This document shows, one piece after another, positions 60,967 through 64,000 of a stretch of DNA of 64,000 nucleotides. The stretch is from contig CM049320.1 of the NCBI GenBank assembly GCA_026874595.1, positions 35,000,214 to 35,064,213 of the forward strand, given 5' to 3'. The DNA comes from Sipunculus nudus. Lineage: Eukaryota > Annelida > Sipuncula > Golfingiida > Sipunculidae. The notes beneath the pieces were generated by a model, which was given only the letters and a program-made list of their open reading frames with translations, did not search any database and had not been told where the DNA came from. The position numbers and the translations under genes are program-made. Each line of letters starts with the position of its first letter. Position 1 is the first letter of the stretch.

Positions 60967-63900
60967 ATTGCACTTAAATTGGTTACACATTTTTAACAAA
61001 GTTTCGGAAGAGTTCGAAAACTTGTGACCTTGACCTTGATCTTTAAGGTTAACTTCACTTATATATGAGGTGTTAACAATTTTTAGCTAAGCTGACTGAA
61101 CATCATCTGAGCTAAAGCGATCTCTCTGTATTCACTCTGCATCTTTCGTCCGTCCGGCCGTCCGTTAACAGGGCACAATTCGTTGGACCTAGAATCTTGA
61201 AACTTGACATCCTGGTAGGTCTTTGAAAAACATGACATTGATACCCAGAGAGTTAGATGGCACACAATTTGTTTCTATATGGCCTAGAATCTCTTTGGCA
61301 ACATCCAGGCAGGTTCTACGCAAATACATTTAGAATCCTTAAACTTGGTCTTAGGTAATAACTTAATTTAATGATACATGCGTCACCTGTATGACAAATT
61401 CAGCTGAGCGTCATGGCCCATGGGAGACACTACAGCGTCTGAAGAACAGCATACATTTCCTTCAATGGGTTACCTAGATTTGTTTTAACCAATTCTCGGC
61501 GGAGTGCGAAAACTGGAGCACTCAATCTTTATCTTCAAGGTGAAATAAGCGGAAACGTAAGACTTATTTTTATTAACTGCTGCCAAAACGATCATCTTGG
61601 CAAACTTAATATGTATTCTCAAAATCAATACGTATTTCACGGATCATTTCTTGTCACCAAAAATTTAAAAATAAAAATGGTACAATGGATAACAGATTTA
61701 AATAATATGACTCCTGCTTCATGTGATATCCGTGACCAGATAGAATGTATTATACTAAATGATATCACAAAATAATACGAGATTGAACTGTGTTGTGCTT
61801 GATAGCGTTACAATTTTGAAACCTCCTTGTTTACAAGTCAGTTGATTACATGCAACCAACTGATTAAGTAGCCAATAGGTAACTAAGCTCATCTGAGATT
61901 GTCAAAAATGGGGACCCTATAAATGTGCACAATAAGAAATTACTGGATTGTTTTTACTATGAGATATTGAAGATATACATAGGAGTTCTGTTCTCTCCAA
62001 CTCTGAATTGAAACCAAAATTTCAATATGGTCCTGCTGAAAAGTAGAATCTTAAAAATTATCTAAAAGTGCGAATTAAACTGTGGTATAATGTGTTTATC
62101 GGTTATATAGATTATTTTCGAAAAGTCCCTCCTTTCTGGATCGGATATCTTGGGGTCCATTCCAAGACCAAGAACAGAATGCATGCAGTTAAGTTCTTGG
62201 AGGCAACTCCTTGGTTTGAGTAAACTAATTTTCTATTTTAGAATGGGGGGGGGGGGGTTACTACCAAAAATGTATATTTTTCAAAAGATACATACGTTAT
62301 CTGTTAAAAATTATCACTATGCGACACTCTAGATGCCCTTGATTATGTTATAATTCCCTCAAACAATTAGATGATATGTGAAGAAACACATGGGTCGAGG
62401 ATATAAAAGAACCGTTAAGCAGATATGGTTTTAGATTTGTCTAGTAAGAACAAGGCGTTGGTGATAGAAAAGTGTTTAATAGTAAAATGCAGGTGAAGCA
62501 TATTCAATGCGAAACACTTTATTTATATTTGTTTCTGAGACACAAGGCCTTTTCTACAGCAAATCATTTCTTCTTCTACTTCTGCTTAAACGGTGTTCCA
62601 CATTGACAATATCTGCCAATGTAACATGAAAAATGTCTACTCAGCATACACAACAAACCAACATACTGCATAATGTAATGGATTATTATCTAGTTTTATC
62701 AGATGTTCTTTCATGACTATTTTAATATGATAGCTGCCAGGTTACAGGCGAATCTTTAATTCCAATATAATAATTGGTTAAGTATTAATTTCAAGCCAAG
62801 GGGCCATACAGTTCACTAGTTTTTATTTAGTATAATGCATTATTAATTTATTTCAGAATAAATTGTACCATGCTAATCTGAGGACGCCCGAACACCCTCG
62901 GATCAGTTTTTGAGTTAGTGGGATCTGCTTTTACAGTTTTATAGGTATTAAATGCTTCAAGTATTTGCAGCCAGACAGAAAATTTGATTTTACCAGATTG
63001 AGACCGTTTAAAACACCCACGGACCAGTTTCTAAGTTTGTTGGATCTAATCTTACAGACTTACAGGTACTAAATGCTGCAAATATTGGCAGCTGTTATGG
63101 GAAATTCAATATTACCTGATTGAAACCGTTCAAAACGCAAACGATGTCTTCACATGTCAAATAATAAAAATGATAATTATATTTTTAATTGCACTGATAT
63201 TGACTGCAACCTTGCTTCTAAGCACAGAAAACATTACACGCAGACAAAGATATACAGAGATTAAACCTTATTTGTGAAATCCAGATAAAATAATTAATCG
63301 CATAAATAGACATAAACAAAAAATCATTTGATGGGGAATCTGATTCACAGGGAGAATGATTACCGGGGCTAATCTGAAATAGATTCAATCCTAAACCCAA
63401 ATTTCTTAATATGATGGTTATCGAAACGAAAGTAATCTGAAAAGTGTCATTTTTTTAAATCAAAGCCTTTGTAGCCAAAAGTTTCATGTAACTACATGTA
63501 TTTCATAACGTGGATGAATATGTATAAAGCTTGTAAGTTGCACTGTCTAAAGAATGTTGCATGAACAAGATCAATGGTAGTACTGAGCCCTCATAGCATC
63601 ATGTGTCTAATGCACAAAGCCATGAATAATCTAGAAAACATCAGAGCAAATCTGAACAACTCCATCGATATTCAATATAACCTGATGGGGTTTTAACCAG
63701 TAAGCCCTGGGTCTATATTCCAACACACTTAGCAGGCATACCTTGAGACCATGGACTTTTTTATAAATTGTTATACGGAGCTTCTTGCATGTGGTGTCAT
63801 CAAATAGGCTTAAAACTCAAGACCTTAAATTTGCTACTAAGTTGCTTTTACGTAGATTCTTCTTTGTTTCTGCAGTAGGAATCCGTGAATAATTCAGTAA

Positions 63901-64000
63901 AACAAATACAGAACGGTTCGGGAGTGCATACAGCATACACAAAAAAAAAAGCCCAGGTCAAACATGGGCCTTTGCAACTCTTACAATGATGGCAGGAAGG

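Larger units (their letters stand above)
59147..64000. repeat. 9.5 kb tandem duplication, unit 2 (cut by window end)
   Basis: Matches 49649 to about 54640 closely. It lacks about 138 bp corresponding to 52492-52629 and has a shorter G run (13 against 16). No live gene is seen. Confidence 0.88.

Overview
The window is eukaryotic, intron-rich and AT-rich. It holds secreted-protein modules typical of animals, CR1/L2-like retrotransposon remains, Tigger/pogo-like ends, long (AT)n, (CT)n and (CAGA)n tracts, and AGGTCA-rich interspersed repeats. I read it as an invertebrate genome, probably a lophotrochozoan and perhaps a mollusc. The phylum is inferred from repeat style and domain mix and is not proven.

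Only one gene looks intact. It lies on the plus strand at 31978-44231 with six exons (31978-32038, 32755-32960, 36438-36571, 37204-37307, 41242-41427, 43954-44231). All junctions are GT-AG, the phases agree across every intron, and the spliced frame is 322 codons plus a stop. The product has a signal peptide, two cysteine-rich modules resembling the C-terminal V-domain repeats of PCSK9, one sushi/CCP domain and a C-terminal PAN/apple domain. No membrane segment is visible, so it should be secreted.

Layout: 1-9434 and 9435-17450 are two diverged copies (A and B) of one segment. Each carries a ~500 bp pyrimidine tract and a dead non-LTR reverse transcriptase. Copy A also has an orphan PAN exon with an in-frame stop at 8066-8328. 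15991-23330 and 23331-30668 are a nearly identical 7.34 kb direct tandem duplication made of satellite, AGGTCA-bearing repeat and a longer low-copy repeat (called U here). 30669-44820 is the gene neighbourhood, and intron 4 is filled by two tandem copies of the AGGTCA repeat. 44476-46650 holds microsatellites and a tRNA-like sequence inside an inverted repeat. 46650-59146 is a decayed paralogue of the 18.9-41.4 kb region. It keeps relics of the signal-peptide exon (50898-50957) and of a truncated sushi exon (59071-59146), but has lost exon 2. From 59147 to the window end a second copy of the segment starting at 49649 begins, implying a 9.5 kb tandem duplication. Inside the first unit a 1.14 kb segment is itself repeated two and a bit times.

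The window therefore records a locus growing and dying by repeated segmental duplication: one apparently working secreted PCSK9-like/sushi/PAN gene surrounded by broken relatives. All positions were read by eye. Homology calls come from memory of family patterns, and no search was run.
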